Assembly (NCBI GenBank): GCA_003154135.1
Contig: PMCN01000082.1
Span: 2,109-8,884, forward strand
Direction of reading: 5' to 3'
Length of the DNA stretch: 6,776 bases
From: Acidimicrobiaceae bacterium
Lineage (GTDB): Bacteria > Actinomycetota > Acidimicrobiia > Acidimicrobiales > Ilumatobacteraceae
Shown here in pieces: positions 6,049-6,776 of this stretch. The position numbers were made by a program, and so were the translations under genes. The stretch's first letter is position 1. Each line of letters opens with the position of its first letter. The notes under the pieces were generated by a model. That model was not told the DNA's origin and did not search any database. It was given only the letters and a program-made list of their open reading frames with translations.

Positions 6049-6054
6049 TAGCGT
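6049..6054 (+). promoter_or_regulatory. Candidate -10 box (TAGCGT) of a leaderless lnt transcript
   Basis: TAGCGT ends 9 bases before the lnt ATG at 6064 and is identical to the hexamer ahead of hemE. No ribosome site is visible before this ATG. This suggests lnt has its own promoter instead of depending only on read-through from the hem-sortase operon. No clear -35 box was found. Confidence 0.38.
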
Positions 6055-6063
6055 CGGCGCACC

Positions 6064-6776
6064 ATGTCGCGCCGCTTCCTGCCCTCCCGCCGCAGCCTGA
6101 TGGCGCTCGTGGGCGGGCTGCTCGTTGCGGCCGCGCTGCCGCCGTGGGGCATCTGGCCGCTCGCCTTCGTGGGCATCGCCACCTTCGAAACAGCGCTCGG
6201 CGACGACCCCACGCGCCGCGAGCGGCTCACCCGTGGCTGGTTGTTCGGAGCCGGCTGGATGTTCCCGGGCATGGCCTGGATGTGGTTCCTCACCGCGCCC
6301 GGCTACCTGGTCGCGGCTGCGATGTTCGCCGGCTTCCACGCAGTCGCCGCGTGGCTGGCGCCGCGAGGCCGCTGGCGCGTGGTGGGCCGACCGGCGGCGC
6401 ACACCCTGGCGGAGGCGTTGCGCTTCTGCTTCCCGTTCGGCGGCGTGCCGCTGGCCAGTCTCGCCATCGGCCAAGCCGGTGGCCCGTTCATCGGCGTCGT
6501 GCGCGTGGGCGGCGCGCTGCTGCTCACCTGGTTCACGTTCCAGATCGGGTTCGCCCTCGCCGGTCCGTCGCCCTTCGTGCCCCAGCTCGCGCGCGTCCGT
6601 GGTGCCAACCCCAAGGGCGAGTGGCTGGGCGTCGCGGTCTTCCTGGTCGCCCTCGTCGTGTGGATCGCCAGTCCTCTCGCCGACACGTCCGGCGACTCGA
6701 AGGCGCTGTCGCTGCGCGTGGCCGCGGTGCAGGGCGGCGGGCCACAGGGCACGCACGCCATCCACACCGACGCGCG
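6064..6776 (+). CDS. lnt: Apolipoprotein N-acyltransferase (Lnt), 3' end missing
   Basis: Lnt adds the third acyl chain to the N-terminal cysteine of lipoproteins, using phospholipid as donor, at the outer face of the cytoplasmic membrane. The frame is open from ATG 6064 to the window edge and gives 237 residues, about half the usual length. A short basic N-terminus (RRFLPSRR) precedes several hydrophobic segments (about 11-25, 31-44, 60-76, 80-98, 140-166 and 187-203). The family signature RFCFPFGGVPLASLAIGQ is at 120-137, followed by GGALLLTW at 149-156. After the last membrane segment, RVAAVQGGGPQG (218-229) is the start of the nitrilase-like catalytic domain. The catalytic Glu, Lys and Cys would lie beyond the edge, so activity cannot be judged. 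In many actinobacteria Lnt is linked or fused to the dolichol-phosphate-mannose synthase Ppm1; whether that holds here is not visible. The neighbouring sortase carries a lipobox and could be a substrate. Confidence 0.92.
   Translation, partial: MSRRFLPSRRSLMALVGGLLVAAALPPWGIWPLAFVGIATFETALGDDPTRRERLTRGWLFGAGWMFPGMAWMWFLTAPGYLVAAAMFAGFHAVAAWLAPRGRWRVVGRPAAHTLAEALRFCFPFGGVPLASLAIGQAGGPFIGVVRVGGALLLTWFTFQIGFALAGPSPFVPQLARVRGANPKGEWLGVAVFLVALVVWIASPLADTSGDSKALSLRVAAVQGGGPQGTHAIHTDA

Noticed and set aside
1..6776. CRISPR arrays, tRNA or rRNA genes, insertion sequences, attachment sites
   Set aside because: No spaced direct repeats, cloverleaf-like sequence, transposase motifs or terminal inverted repeats were seen. 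Codon use looks even across the genes, with no sign of a recent insertion.

Overview
This is a very GC-rich window (about 70% by eye, third codon positions almost all G or C) from what looks like a high-GC Gram-positive, most likely an actinobacterium. The Acidimicrobiia / Ilumatobacter-like lineage is my best guess. Grounds are: HemE reads RQAGRSLPEYR, with the Ser I associate with actinobacteria where most HemE proteins have Tyr; there is a class E sortase; and the first gene ends in a divergent copy of a C-terminal domain (…PC…C…SS..H.VV…GWW) that I associate from memory with secreted Acidimicrobiia proteins. The lineage is inference and was not tested by search.

Layout. Positions 1-1075 (+) hold the 3' part of an SGNH/GDSL hydrolase gene that runs in from the left. 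It converges on a short-chain dehydrogenase/reductase gene at 1105-1878 (-), and a bulged hairpin sits between the two ends. Only 45 bp separate the SDR start from a rightward block: hemE (1924-3000), hemH (2997-3941), hemY (3945-5333) and a sortase gene (5339-6007). The spacings are -4, +3 and +5 bases, so these four genes are almost certainly one operon. After 56 bases an apolipoprotein N-acyltransferase gene (lnt, 6064 onward) starts and is cut by the right edge. No RNA gene, mobile element or CRISPR array was seen, and no gap exceeds 60 bp.

How the genes work together. HemE makes coproporphyrinogen III. HemY would oxidise it to coproporphyrin III and HemH would insert iron, if the organism uses the coproporphyrin-dependent route usual in Firmicutes and Actinobacteria. 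The last enzyme of that route, ChdC/HemQ, is not in the window. The gene order hemE-hemH-hemY is that of Bacillus. The sortase after hemY begins with a lipoprotein signal peptide and lipobox cysteine instead of the usual membrane anchor, and its neighbour lnt encodes the enzyme that N-acylates mature lipoproteins. This pairing is the most unusual signal here. Otherwise the window is mainly housekeeping, and I do not see a wholly new system. A secondary regulatory signal is the hexamer TAGCGT, found 8 and 9 bases ahead of the hemE and lnt start codons, as expected for leaderless transcripts.
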